Assembly (NCBI GenBank): GCA_964498255.1
Contig: CAZCGW010000035.1
Location: 1 to 12,306 of the forward strand
Direction: 5' to 3'
DNA from: Fluviibacter sp964498255
GTDB lineage: Bacteria; Pseudomonadota; Gammaproteobacteria; Burkholderiales; Rhodocyclaceae
Length of the DNA stretch: 12,306 nt
Shown: piece after piece, positions 1 to 8,875 of the stretch
How the letters are laid out: every line of letters starts with the position of its first letter
Position numbering within the stretch: position 1 is the first letter of the stretch
Notes under the pieces: generated by a model
Told to the model about the DNA's origin: nothing
Seen by the model: the letters and a program-made list of their open reading frames with translations, nothing else
Database searches by the model: none
Position numbers and translations under genes: made by a program

Positions 1-515
1 GGGTCGCCCAGGATGGCGTGACCCAGTGCCATTAAATGCATACGTAATTGATGTGAACGTCCGGTATAAGGCTCAAGATCAACACGCGTCCAGTTTTCTT
101 CAACGTTACGCTCAAGCACCCAGTAATGAGTCAGTGATGGCCGACCATTATCGAAGTCAATTTTCTGCCGAGGTCTATTAGGCCAATCTGCCATCAATGG
201 AAAATCGACACTACCTTCGTCTTTATCCATGATGCCGGTCACGATGGCTTCGTACCGTTTATTGACCAGTCGCTCGCGAAACGATTTGCTCAATCCGCCA
301 CCCATTGCCTTGGTAATCGGTACCATCATCAGACCGGATGTCGGTTCATCCAGCCGGTGTACAGCAACAGCCTCGGGATAATGTGGTTTGATGCGAGTCA
401 TCACACTGTCCCATTTTTCCGCACGCCGACCTGGCTGCGATAGAAGTCCTGGTGGTTTATTGATCACCAGCATCGTCTCATCGCTATACAGGATGGGCAG
501 GTCGATTATGCTCAC
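1..515 (-). CDS. rluA: RluA-type dual-specificity rRNA/tRNA pseudouridine synthase, N-terminal part
   Basis: RluA converts uridine to pseudouridine at position 746 of 23S rRNA and position 32 of some tRNAs in E. coli. Reading the minus strand from 515 gives 171 codons with no stop before the window edge, so the C-terminal part is missing. Visible motifs are NKPPGLLSQPGR (residues 19-30), the catalytic HRLD motif with Asp56 followed by TSGL, DWPNRPRQK (110-118), and PYTGRSHQLRMH (149-160) followed by LGHAILGD. These follow E. coli RluA almost motif for motif (DWPNRPKQK, TGRSHQLRVH, LGHPILGD), which separates it from RluC and RluD. The start is GTG at 515. An in-frame TAA lies about ten codons upstream and there is no ATG or other GTG between them. 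The ribosome site is weak. The gene is divergent from dsbB across 73 bases (516-588), where I find no convincing promoter in either direction. RluA identity is from remembered family sequence, not a search. Confidence 0.93.
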   Translation of the reverse strand, partial: MSIIDLPILYSDETMLVINKPPGLLSQPGRRAEKWDSVMTRIKPHYPEAVAVHRLDEPTSGLMMVPITKAMGGGLSKSFRERLVNKRYEAIVTGIMDKDEGSVDFPLMADWPNRPRQKIDFDNGRPSLTHYWVLERNVEENWTRVDLEPYTGRSHQLRMHLMALGHAILGD

Positions 516-588
516 GTCGATTGATCTCGATATACTGACTAGTTATGTGGGCTCAGTTCCTGCGCCGCACACTATCCTCTTAACGAAA

Positions 589-1086
589 ATGAATAAAACC
601 CATAAAAACAACACGATAACCGCCCTGCTCTGTTATCTGGCGGTCTTGCTGGCTTCCGTTGTATCGGTTGGTATCGCCCTCTACATGCAGCATGCGAAGG
701 GCTTACAGCCTTGCACGATGTGCATTATCCAACGCTACGCCTTTGTATGGATCGGTTTGTGCGCCTTATTTGCGTTGGTTATGCCATTTCGATCGGCACG
801 CGTTCTATTTAGTCTAGCCGGGATTCTCGGTGCCACAGGCGGTGCTGTTGCAGCGGCTCGCAACCTATGGGTGATGAGTCACCCCGAGATTTTGTGTGGC
901 AGAGATCCTGTTGAGCTGTTTCTGAATGGTTTGCCAACAGCACAGTGGTTTCCGAAGGTATTTATGGCGCTCGGTCTTTGTTCCGATCCAATTCCACCGC
1001 TGTTTGGCCTAGCTTTGCCCACCTGGTCCCTGCTTGGCCTGATTGTTCTGGGGGCTTTGCTGGCTCTGGCTATCCGGCGTCGTTAA
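589..1086 (+). CDS. dsbB: DsbB, disulfide bond formation protein B
   Basis: DsbB is the inner-membrane enzyme that reoxidises periplasmic DsbA and passes the electrons to ubiquinone or menaquinone. The 165-residue protein has four hydrophobic segments at about 11-30, 46-65, 72-90 and 146-162. The first periplasmic loop carries the CTMC redox pair (Cys42, Cys45) followed by Arg49, the counterpart of the quinone-linked Arg48 of E. coli. The second loop carries Cys103 and Cys131, counterparts of Cys104 and Cys130. All catalytic cysteines are therefore present, and the length matches the family. I chose ATG 589. The frame is open back to an ATG at 388, but that extra stretch lies antisense to rluA and reads as non-membrane, non-DsbB sequence. 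No clear Shine-Dalgarno precedes 589. The last 78 bases overlap the convergent end of the outer-membrane channel gene, so the fourth membrane segment is encoded opposite that protein's tail. No DsbA gene is in the window. Confidence 0.95.
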   Translation: MNKTHKNNTITALLCYLAVLLASVVSVGIALYMQHAKGLQPCTMCIIQRYAFVWIGLCALFALVMPFRSARVLFSLAGILGATGGAVAAARNLWVMSHPEILCGRDPVELFLNGLPTAQWFPKVFMALGLCSDPIPPLFGLALPTWSLLGLIVLGALLALAIRRR

Positions 1087-2571
1087 CGAAGTTTTTTCGG
1101 GCGTTTTGTTTTGTGTTTGCCAGCTACCGCCTAAGGCCTTGATGAGTAAGACGCTGGCATTAAGCCGTTGCTGGGCAATCAGAATGGACTTCTGCTGATT
1201 GCTAAGCGCGCTGTTCTTGGCAACCACCACGTTTGTGTAATTGTCGATACCGGCCTGATAACGGTTCAGGGCTATAACTACGCCACGCTCGGCAAGATCG
1301 GCAGCTTCATCCTGAATACCTGCTTCTTCTTCGTAAACCCGTAAGGCGGCTAGTTGTGTCTCTACTTCCTGCATCGCCGTTAGCACTGCTTGGCGATAGG
1401 TAGCCACGTTTTCATCGTAGACACCGCGTGCCTGCTCTACATTGGCTGCGCGCGCACCAAAATCAAGCAAGGTAAAGGCAATGCTCGGTCCTATACCCCA
1501 ATACAAAAATGGTGCCGTGAGGAGTTGGCTGAAAGATTGACCCAGATAGCCAATATTGTTCTGGCTGCTATTCAGAGTCAGGCTTGGAAAGTATGCTGCC
1601 ATTTGGTAGCCAATTTGTGCATTGGCAACGGCCATGCGTCTTTCAGCAGCTGCCACATCAGGACGGCGCTCTAGCAAATCGGAGGGCAAACCCGCCGGAA
1701 CAACCGGAACCATTAGATTAGATCTCGCCGGTAACGGATTGAAAGCAATAGAGAAATCTGACGGCGGCTTGCCAACAAGCACAGCGATCAGATTCTCCTG
1801 TGCTGCGCGATTAACACCTACATCAATCAGTTGTGCCTGCACGCTACGATATTGCGCACCCGCATTAATGAGATCCTGACGCGCTTTAACACCGACTTCA
1901 TATTGGTTTTTGGTTAGACGCACAGCTTCCATGTTGGACGCTGTAGTGTCTGTGAGTAATTGCTTTTGTGAGTCCAGAGAGCGAACCAGAAAGTATGCCT
2001 GGGCCAATTGCGTCTGCATCGAGAGCTTGGCGTTTTCCAGGTCGGCAACACTGGCAACCAGGCTAGCGTCCTTAGACTCGACATTTCTACGTAATTTGCC
2101 CCAAAGATCACTATCCCAGCTGACTCCGCCATACATATTGACCTGATTCAGAATGGCACCATCATTAATGGTGCCGTCTGGATTCACCAGGTTACCCATG
2201 CCCGTGCCCGATGCCTGGCGGCCGCCATTTGCGTTAAGGCCAAAGGTCGGATAGCGTGCCGCGTTGGCGCCACTGGCTAAAGCTTGTGCCTGACGAACCC
2301 GGGCGACATAAATGGCAATGTTCTGGTTATTAGGTGAAACCTGCGCCATCAGCTCATCAAGCTGTGGGTCTTTGTAAATTCTCCACCATTCGCCTTTGGT
2401 GACATCATCTTCAGGGGCGGCAATTTTCCAGCCTGGTGCAGGTTTGAACTCCGCCGCGATGGGCGCGTCGGGGCGCACGTAATCAGGGCCTACCGCACAG
2501 CCGGCGGCCATAAGGCTAACGCCAAGCATGGATAGCCAGAGTTTGATCGAGGTCGTGTGCGTACGTGACAT
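1009..2571 (-). CDS. RND efflux outer-membrane channel lipoprotein (NodT/OprM family, OpmB-like)
   Basis: This is the outer-membrane exit duct of the tripartite pump encoded upstream of it. The 520-residue product starts with a lipoprotein signal: a short charged stretch, a hydrophobic core and the lipobox MAAGC with Cys25 as the lipidation site, then AVGPDYVRP, typical of this family. Two repeated coiled outer-membrane efflux domains follow. Family hallmarks are SWDSDLWGKLRR (151-162) and LPSDLLERRPDVAAAERR (295-312) with NAQIGYQMAAYFPSLTL after it. The usual family end, ALGGSW, is at 479-484. After it comes a 36-residue tail rich in Gln, Asn, Ser, Pro and Lys that is not expected, and its last 25 codons are encoded antisense to dsbB. 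The ATG at 2571 lies 2 bases after the mdtC stop, with only a weak GGAA upstream, so translation is probably coupled. Last gene of the operon. Pseudomonas muxABC-opmB has the same order, so OpmB is the closest functional analogue I can name. Confidence 0.94.
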   Translation of the reverse strand: MSRTHTTSIKLWLSMLGVSLMAAGCAVGPDYVRPDAPIAAEFKPAPGWKIAAPEDDVTKGEWWRIYKDPQLDELMAQVSPNNQNIAIYVARVRQAQALASGANAARYPTFGLNANGGRQASGTGMGNLVNPDGTINDGAILNQVNMYGGVSWDSDLWGKLRRNVESKDASLVASVADLENAKLSMQTQLAQAYFLVRSLDSQKQLLTDTTASNMEAVRLTKNQYEVGVKARQDLINAGAQYRSVQAQLIDVGVNRAAQENLIAVLVGKPPSDFSIAFNPLPARSNLMVPVVPAGLPSDLLERRPDVAAAERRMAVANAQIGYQMAAYFPSLTLNSSQNNIGYLGQSFSQLLTAPFLYWGIGPSIAFTLLDFGARAANVEQARGVYDENVATYRQAVLTAMQEVETQLAALRVYEEEAGIQDEAADLAERGVVIALNRYQAGIDNYTNVVVAKNSALSNQQKSILIAQQRLNASVLLIKALGGSWQTQNKTPEKTSLTTPDSQSQQSPQNNQAKQGPGGQS

Positions 2572-2573
2572 AG

Positions 2574-5500
2574 TTAGGGTGATTCCACAGACGCTATTCT
2601 AGCGGGTTGCGTCCCCTCTTCCTTTGGCTTGCGGGTAAATCGATCCAGGGCCAGAAAAACAACCGGTGTCGTGTAAAGGGTCAGGATCTGACTCAGAATC
2701 AGGCCGCCAACAATCGCAACGCCAAGCGGTACGCGGAGCTCTGCCCCATCGCCCTGCCCGATCGCTAATGGAATTGCGGCAAATAATGCGGCAAAGGTGG
2801 TCATCATGATCGGCCGGAATCTCAGTAGACAGGCCTGGTGAATCGCTTCACGAGCCGCCAGCCCAGTGCGTTGAGCCGAAATGGCAAAGTCGATCATCAT
2901 GATCGCGTTTTTCTTGACGATACCTATGAGCAGAATGACACCGATCAGCGAGATGATGTTGAAGTCTGTGCCTGTTGCCAGAATAGCGAGCAACGCCCCT
3001 ACGCCGGCTGATGGTAGTGTCGACAGAATCGTCAGTGGATGAATCAGGCTTTCGTAAAGCATACCCAGGACAATATAAACGGCAATAATGGCGGCCAATA
3101 TGAGTAGTGGTTGCGATTTCAAAGAGGCCTGGAATGCCTTGGCACTCCCGGAGAATGTGCCACGTATGGAATCAGGCACGCCCATCTCATACATCGTGCT
3201 CTGAATCGCCTCGGTTGCCTGCGACAGCGACACACCAAGTGGTAGATTGAACGATAAGGTTGATACGACAAAGGCGCCTTCATGATTAACGGCGAGCGGT
3301 GTTTTGTCCGGCAGGATCCGGGCGACATTGCTGAGGGCGACCTGGCGTGCTGGCGACGTTGCTGTAGCAGGTACTGTCAGCATTAATCGATCCAGGGTAT
3401 CCGGGCTTTGCGTGTATTCAGGTGCCGCTTCCAGAACCACGCGATACTGGTTCAGAGGCCTGTAAATTATGGAGACCTGGCGCTGACCAAAGAGATTGTT
3501 TAACGCCGCATCAATCATTTTAGGTGTGATGCCTAGGCGGAATGCCGCATCCCGATCAATTTCAACACGGGTTTGTAGGCCCAGATCTTGTTGGTCGGTG
3601 TTTACATCCGCCAATACCGGCAATTTGCTTAATGCGGCCCGAATCTTGGGCTCCCACTCGCGAAGCTCTTCCAGGTCGTCACTCTGTAACGAGAACTGGT
3701 ACTGGGCATTCGAAGGACGCCCACCGATGCGGATATCCTGCATCGGTACCAGAAACAAGCCGGCACCAGGTTCTCGCCCCAGTTTCGGTCGAAGGCGGTT
3801 AACCACCTCATCCGCAGAAACGTCACGCTCGCTGAGTGGTTTCAACGAAATAAACACAATGCCGCTATTACGTTGTGACCCACCGGTAAAGCCGGAGACT
3901 TTGTGAACTGCCGGATCATCCTGAATGATGTTGATAAATTTTGTCAGCTTGTCTTTCATGGTGCCGAAAGACACGGATTGGTCGGCCTGGATGAAACCCA
4001 TAATCCGACCTGTATCCTGCTGCGGAAAGAACCCCTTAGGCACGATCTTGTACAGCTGAAAGTTAAGAATAATGGTCACCAGAAGACCAGCCAACATCAG
4101 CTTACGGTGATCCAGTGCCCAGCCAATGGTCATGGCATACCCTGAATAAACGCGATCAAAGACCTTGGTGAAGGCTCTTTGGAGCCACTGTAGACCGGCA
4201 ACCAGGTGCTGACCGAGCCGATGCAAGCGGCTGCGTTTTTGATGGGGAGAAGCCGGTATCCTTGCTGCGTGATCGCGAAGCAGAATGTCCGTCATCATGG
4301 GCGTTACCGTCAGGGAAATCACCATCGATATCAGAATCGCGATGGAGAGCACAACGGCAAACTCACGGAAAAGGCGACCGATAATGCCGCCCATCAGCAG
4401 GATGGGCAGAAAGACAGCAATCAGCGACAGGCTAATCGAAATAACGGTGAAACTCACTTCTTTAGTGCCCTGCAAAACCGCCTGCCTTAAAGGCATGCCT
4501 GCTTCGCGATGACGGGTAATATTCTCCAGTACGACAATCGCGTCATCCACGACAAAACCTGTGGCAATGGTAAGTGCCATCAGACTCAGGTTGTCCAGAC
4601 TGTAATTGCATAGGTACATCACCCCGAATGTGCCGATGAGGGATACGGGAACAACAATGCCGGGAATCAGCGTGGCTCGCCCATTTTTTAGGAACAGATA
4701 AACAGCCAGAATGACCAGCGCCACTGAAAGCACCAGTGTGCGTTCAACTTCCTTGAGAGAGGCCAGAATCGTCGGGGTTCGGTCCATCACCGTTTCGATG
4801 CGTATACCGGCCGGTATAGAAGCTTCCAGTTGTGGGAGTACGGCTTTGACGCGTGCCACGGTTTCAATAATATTGGCGCCTGGCTGGCGGTACAGGATAA
4901 GCATCACCGAACGCTGGCCGTTAGTGAGACCAATATTGCGCACGTCCTGCACGGAGTCTGTGACAGTCGCAACATCCTCCAGCCTCACCGGTGCCCCATT
5001 GCGCCAGACCACAATAACCGGCTTGTAGTCAGCGGCCGTTTTAGCCTGGTCATTGGCTCGCACAACCCATTGTCGATGTTCGTTCTCGAGGGTGCCCTTG
5101 GGTAGATTCAGATTGGCCTTGAGTACCGCATTGCGAATATCTTCACTGCTGATCCCCATCGCCTGAATAACCGCAGGGATCACCGTGACACGGACTGCCG
5201 GTTGCGCACTCCCCCCCACTGTCACCTGGCCAATGCCACTGATCTGGGATAGTTTCTGGGACAGCACAGAATCTGCCGCATCATAAATCTGAGAAACATC
5301 CAGCGTTTCCGAAGTCAGTGCCATCACCATAATCGGTGAATCTGCCGGATTGACCTTACGGTACGTCGGGTTGGATGGTAGCCCTGTAGGCAGGAGTGCA
5401 CGGGCTGCAACAATTGCTGCCTGAACGTCACGTGCCGCACCATCGATATTGCGATCAAGGTCAAACTGCAGCGTAATATTTGTCGACCCCTGTGTGCTGA

Positions 5501-5747
5501 TCGAGGTCATTTCCGTAATGCCGGCAATACGGCTAAGGGAGCGTTCGAGGGGTGTTGCAATGCTGGAGGCCATCGTTTCCGGACTGGCGCCAGCCAGTGA
5601 AGCACGAACCGAGATCGTTGGAAAATCGACCTGCGGCAATGGGGCAACGGGCAGCTGCAGAAAACCGATAATGCCCGAGATCGTCACTGCAACTACGAGG
5701 AGCGTGGTCGCAATGGGGCGTTCAACAAAAAGCCGCAGCCAGTTCAC
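2574..5747 (-). CDS. mdtC: RND multidrug efflux permease, MdtC/MuxC-type
   Basis: This is a proton-driven inner-membrane drug pump subunit of 1057 residues, the normal RND size, with twelve membrane segments expected and two large periplasmic loops. The N-terminus (LFVERPIATTLL, then LPVAPLPQVDFP) and the stretch ASPETMASSIATPLERSL (54-71) follow E. coli MdtC, not MdtB. The proton relay is intact: GFVVDDAIV with Asp401 and Asp402 in segment 4, and GIVKKNAIMMIDF with Lys945/Lys946 in segment 10, matching AcrB Asp407, Asp408 and Lys940. In the E. coli system MdtB and MdtC form a 2:1 heterotrimer in which MdtC is thought to bind drug; that role here is inferred. A basic cytoplasmic loop (about 490-530) follows segment 6. 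The start is GTG at 5747, whose last two bases belong to the mdtB stop (GTGA overlap), with GAGA about 5-8 bases upstream. A run of seven G on the coding strand (5211-5217) encodes Gly-Gly near residue 178. Confidence 0.95.
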   Translation of the reverse strand: MNWLRLFVERPIATTLLVVAVTISGIIGFLQLPVAPLPQVDFPTISVRASLAGASPETMASSIATPLERSLSRIAGITEMTSISTQGSTNITLQFDLDRNIDGAARDVQAAIVAARALLPTGLPSNPTYRKVNPADSPIMVMALTSETLDVSQIYDAADSVLSQKLSQISGIGQVTVGGSAQPAVRVTVIPAVIQAMGISSEDIRNAVLKANLNLPKGTLENEHRQWVVRANDQAKTAADYKPVIVVWRNGAPVRLEDVATVTDSVQDVRNIGLTNGQRSVMLILYRQPGANIIETVARVKAVLPQLEASIPAGIRIETVMDRTPTILASLKEVERTLVLSVALVILAVYLFLKNGRATLIPGIVVPVSLIGTFGVMYLCNYSLDNLSLMALTIATGFVVDDAIVVLENITRHREAGMPLRQAVLQGTKEVSFTVISISLSLIAVFLPILLMGGIIGRLFREFAVVLSIAILISMVISLTVTPMMTDILLRDHAARIPASPHQKRSRLHRLGQHLVAGLQWLQRAFTKVFDRVYSGYAMTIGWALDHRKLMLAGLLVTIILNFQLYKIVPKGFFPQQDTGRIMGFIQADQSVSFGTMKDKLTKFINIIQDDPAVHKVSGFTGGSQRNSGIVFISLKPLSERDVSADEVVNRLRPKLGREPGAGLFLVPMQDIRIGGRPSNAQYQFSLQSDDLEELREWEPKIRAALSKLPVLADVNTDQQDLGLQTRVEIDRDAAFRLGITPKMIDAALNNLFGQRQVSIIYRPLNQYRVVLEAAPEYTQSPDTLDRLMLTVPATATSPARQVALSNVARILPDKTPLAVNHEGAFVVSTLSFNLPLGVSLSQATEAIQSTMYEMGVPDSIRGTFSGSAKAFQASLKSQPLLILAAIIAVYIVLGMLYESLIHPLTILSTLPSAGVGALLAILATGTDFNIISLIGVILLIGIVKKNAIMMIDFAISAQRTGLAAREAIHQACLLRFRPIMMTTFAALFAAIPLAIGQGDGAELRVPLGVAIVGGLILSQILTLYTTPVVFLALDRFTRKPKEEGTQPARIASVESP

Positions 5748-8700
5748 GAATCTCTGCCGTTAGAGGCATCCACGGTCGGAGCTGCATTCAGATCCCAGCC
5801 CGTACGTTCTTTAATTCGCAGTGCCAGGCGATCAAAGTACAAATAGATCACAGGCGTTGTAAACAGGGTCAGTAGCTGGCTAAGCAACAAACCACCGACC
5901 ATGGCAATACCTAGTGGCTGACGTAATTCGCTACCGATACCGCCACCGAGCATCAGGGGTAATGCACCCAGTAACGCGGCCATAGTGGTCATCAGAATCG
6001 GCCGGAAGCGCAGCAGGCAAGCCTGGTGGATCGCATCACGCGGTGATAGCCCTTCCCTGCGCTCTGCATCCAGGGCAAAGTCGATCATCATGATGGCGTT
6101 CTTTTTAACGATGCCAATGAGCAAGATGATGCCGATAATCCCGATAATGCCCAGATCGTTACCGGTCAGCATCAGCGATAGCAATGCCCCCACGCCAGCC
6201 GACGGCAGCGTTGAAAGAATGGTGATGGGGTGGATGTAGCTCTCATAAAGTACGCCCAGCACGATATACATCGTGACAATTGCAGCCAGAATCAGTAGCA
6301 CCGTGCTGCTGAGTGATGACTCAAAGGCATTGGCTGCACCTTGCAGGTGACTGCGCACGCCGGTGGGCAAACCGATCTCTGCTTCACCTTCCCTGACAGC
6401 ATCTACAGCGGCACCCAGCGACACACCCTCGGGTAGATTGAAAGAAATCGTTGCTGCCGGGAACTGGCTGTAACGATTAATCGCGAGCATCGTTTCGGCT
6501 TCCCGGATTTGTGCCAGCACATTCATCGGCACCTGTTGGCCGCTCAGTGAGGGGACATAGAGCTGATTCAGCGACTTGGGATCAATCTTGAAATTGGGTT
6601 CAGCCTCCAGAACGACACGATACTGATTGGATTGTGTGTAGATCGTAGAAACCAGTCGTTGGCCGTAGGCGCTATAGAGTGCATTGTCGATGGCATCAAC
6701 AGAAACACCCATCCGGCCGGCGGTATCTCGATCGATATCGATATAAATCTGTAGCCCTTTGGTCTGCAAATCGGAACTCACATCCGCCAGTCGTCGTGAC
6801 TGACGCAATCGTTCAACCAGTTTTTCGGTCGTTCTTACTACCAACTGCTCATCGGGGCCTTCAAGCGTAAATTGATAGCGGTTTTTGGTGACCCGATCTT
6901 CAATCGTCAGATCTTGTACCGGCTGCAGAAAGAGGCTGATACCGGGGATGTCCTGAACCCGTTCCTTGATGCGATGAATAATGTCTTCAACACGATCATC
7001 ACGCATCGCCATCGGCTTCAGATTGATCTGGATGCGACCGGTATTAAGCGTGGTGTTGGCGCCGTCAATACCGATAAATGATGACAGGCTTTCTACATCC
7101 GGATCTTCCAGAATCGCATTGGCCATGGCCTGTTGGCGTTGCGACATCGCCTGGAAAGACACGCTCTGATCTGCTTCGGTCACGCCCTGGATAACCCCTG
7201 TGTCTTCGACAGGGAAGAATCCTTTGGGAATAACAATATAGAGCAGCACCGTAAGCAGCAAAGTGCCGATTGCTACTTGCAAGGTCAGGCGCTGTCGATC
7301 AAGAACCCAGTTCAAGGCAAGTTCATAACGATGAACAAGCCGGTCAAATGAAGCGCCTACCCAGCGCATAAAAGCGCCATGCTTTACCAGATGTTCGTCT
7401 GACCTTAATAGCTTGGCGCACATCATTGGCGTCAGCGTGAGAGAGACAAATGCAGAAATCAGGATTGCCACGGCCAGGGTAATGGCAAATTCTCTGAACA
7501 GCCGGCCAACGACGTCGCTCATGAATAGTAGCGGAATCAGCACCGCGATCAAGGAGATGGTGAGCGAGATGATCGTAAAGCCGATTTCGCGAGCACCCTT
7601 GAGTGCAGCATTGAGCGGTGATTCACCAAGCTCAAGATGCCGGGCAATGTTTTCGATCATGACGATGGCGTCATCGACCACAAAACCCGTAGCGATGGTC
7701 AAAGCCATCAAACTCAGGTTGTTAATCGAAAATCCGGCCAGATACATCACGGCAAATGTACCTACTAGCGACAGCGGTACGGCGACGGAGGGAATAATCG
7801 TGGCGGGAACGCTACGCAGAAACAGATAAATCACCATCACCACCAGCGCGATGGCGAGCATAAGTTCGGAACGCACATCGTTGACCGAGGCACGGATGGT
7901 AATGGTTCGATCGGTCAGCACTTTCAGTTCTGCGGCGGCCGGCAGACTGGCCTGCAACTGCGGCATAAGTGCTTTGATACGATCGACGACTTCAATGACA
8001 TTGGCGCCAGGTTGCCGTTGCACGTTCACAAGAACGGCCGGTTGGCGATTCACCCATGCCGAGAGATAAGCGTTTTCCGCACCCTCCCCGACTTCGGCCA
8101 ACTGACTAAGACGCACCGGCGCACCGTTGCGCCATGCCACAATCACGTTGCGGTATTCATCAGCCGACTTGAGCTGGTCGTTTGCATCGATCGTAACGGC
8201 TCGCAGATCGCCATCGAAACTGCCCTTGGGATCATTGACATTGGTATTGCCGATAGCTGTGCGTATGTCCTCGAAGCTGAGATTCATAGCTGCCAGCGTC
8301 GTTGGATTGACCTGAACTCTTACGGCGGGTCGGCGACCTCCACTGAGCGAGACCAGACCGACACCACTAACCTGAGAGATCTTTTGGGCTAACCGTGTTT
8401 CCACCAGATCGTGCAGCCGCGTCACTGGTAACGTGGGCGATGTAATGGCCAGCGTAAGGATCGGTGCATCAGCAGGATTGACCTTGCTATAGACCGGGGG
8501 CGTTGGCAGATCCTTTGGCAGCAAATTGGTTGCCGCATTAATCGCTGCCTGAACCTGCTGTTCGGCAACATCCAGCGCCATATCCAGAGTGAAGCGCAAC
8601 ACAATGACAGAGCTACCGGTCGAACTGGTCGAAGTCATTTGCTCCAGACCGGGCATCTGGCCAAACTGTCGTTCCAGCGGTGCTGTCACCGTTCCGGTCA

Positions 8701-8875
8701 TCACCTCAGGGCTAGCCCCCGGATAGAAGGTGTTGACCTGGATCGTTGGATAATCCACCTCCGGCAATGCGGAGGTGGGTAACAGGCGGTAGGCAATTAA
8801 GCCCACCAGCAGAATTGCCACCATCAGTAACGAGGTGGCAACCGGCCTAAGAATGAATAGACGGGAGGGATTCAC
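5744..8875 (-). CDS. mdtB: RND multidrug efflux permease, MdtB/MuxB-type
   Basis: First of the two paralogous RND permeases, 1043 residues. The N-terminus NPSRLFILRPVATSLL, then ALPEVDYPTIQV and LERQFGQMPGLEQM, is very close to E. coli MdtB. That fixes the gene order as A, B, C. Proton-relay residues are present: GFVVDDAIV with Asp401/Asp402 and GIVKKNAIMM with Lys924/Lys925. E. coli work suggests MdtB mainly moves protons while MdtC handles substrate; whether this holds here is inference. Known substrates of MdtABC and MuxABC systems include novobiocin, bile salts, aztreonam and some macrolides, but none can be read from sequence. The GTG start at 8875 overlaps the mdtA stop in GTGA, and no Shine-Dalgarno is visible upstream, so it should depend on ribosomes finishing mdtA. 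The next gene, mdtC, begins in its stop codon. The C-terminus after segment 12 is a short hydrophilic tail of about 25 residues. Confidence 0.95.
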   Translation of the reverse strand: MNPSRLFILRPVATSLLMVAILLVGLIAYRLLPTSALPEVDYPTIQVNTFYPGASPEVMTGTVTAPLERQFGQMPGLEQMTSTSSTGSSVIVLRFTLDMALDVAEQQVQAAINAATNLLPKDLPTPPVYSKVNPADAPILTLAITSPTLPVTRLHDLVETRLAQKISQVSGVGLVSLSGGRRPAVRVQVNPTTLAAMNLSFEDIRTAIGNTNVNDPKGSFDGDLRAVTIDANDQLKSADEYRNVIVAWRNGAPVRLSQLAEVGEGAENAYLSAWVNRQPAVLVNVQRQPGANVIEVVDRIKALMPQLQASLPAAAELKVLTDRTITIRASVNDVRSELMLAIALVVMVIYLFLRSVPATIIPSVAVPLSLVGTFAVMYLAGFSINNLSLMALTIATGFVVDDAIVMIENIARHLELGESPLNAALKGAREIGFTIISLTISLIAVLIPLLFMSDVVGRLFREFAITLAVAILISAFVSLTLTPMMCAKLLRSDEHLVKHGAFMRWVGASFDRLVHRYELALNWVLDRQRLTLQVAIGTLLLTVLLYIVIPKGFFPVEDTGVIQGVTEADQSVSFQAMSQRQQAMANAILEDPDVESLSSFIGIDGANTTLNTGRIQINLKPMAMRDDRVEDIIHRIKERVQDIPGISLFLQPVQDLTIEDRVTKNRYQFTLEGPDEQLVVRTTEKLVERLRQSRRLADVSSDLQTKGLQIYIDIDRDTAGRMGVSVDAIDNALYSAYGQRLVSTIYTQSNQYRVVLEAEPNFKIDPKSLNQLYVPSLSGQQVPMNVLAQIREAETMLAINRYSQFPAATISFNLPEGVSLGAAVDAVREGEAEIGLPTGVRSHLQGAANAFESSLSSTVLLILAAIVTMYIVLGVLYESYIHPITILSTLPSAGVGALLSLMLTGNDLGIIGIIGIILLIGIVKKNAIMMIDFALDAERREGLSPRDAIHQACLLRFRPILMTTMAALLGALPLMLGGGIGSELRQPLGIAMVGGLLLSQLLTLFTTPVIYLYFDRLALRIKERTGWDLNAAPTVDASNGRDS

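Noticed and set aside
521..549. TTGATC with a TATGTG box as a dsbB promoter, and TATATC on the other strand for rluA
   Set aside because: The hexamers match the consensus at only half of the positions, so neither can be supported over chance in a 73-base AT-rich spacer.
388..588. N-terminal extension of dsbB by 67 codons from an upstream ATG
   Set aside because: It runs antisense to rluA, has no membrane or signal character and would place DsbB's first segment far from its N-terminus. ATG 589 gives the normal family length.
1080..1112. Possible rho-independent terminator after dsbB (CGAA...TTCG followed by T-rich sequence)
   Set aside because: The stem is only four pairs with an all-T loop, and the bases are coding on the other strand. 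Too weak to call.
3496..3906. Open frame of 136 codons on the plus strand inside mdtC
   Set aside because: It is the antisense shadow of a strongly conserved RND permease. Composition is rich in Arg and Ser, with no recognisable domain or ribosome site.
2880..6120. Near-repeats at DNA level between mdtC and mdtB (for example around 2890-2925 and 6080-6115)
   Set aside because: These encode the conserved VKKNAIMMIDFA segment in two paralogous permeases. Ancient duplication and constraint explain them without a mobile repeat.
7413..7829. Open frame of 138 codons on the plus strand inside mdtB
   Set aside because: It is antisense to conserved permease sequence (segments 4 to 6). A similar shadow appears at the matching place in mdtC, as expected from codon use.
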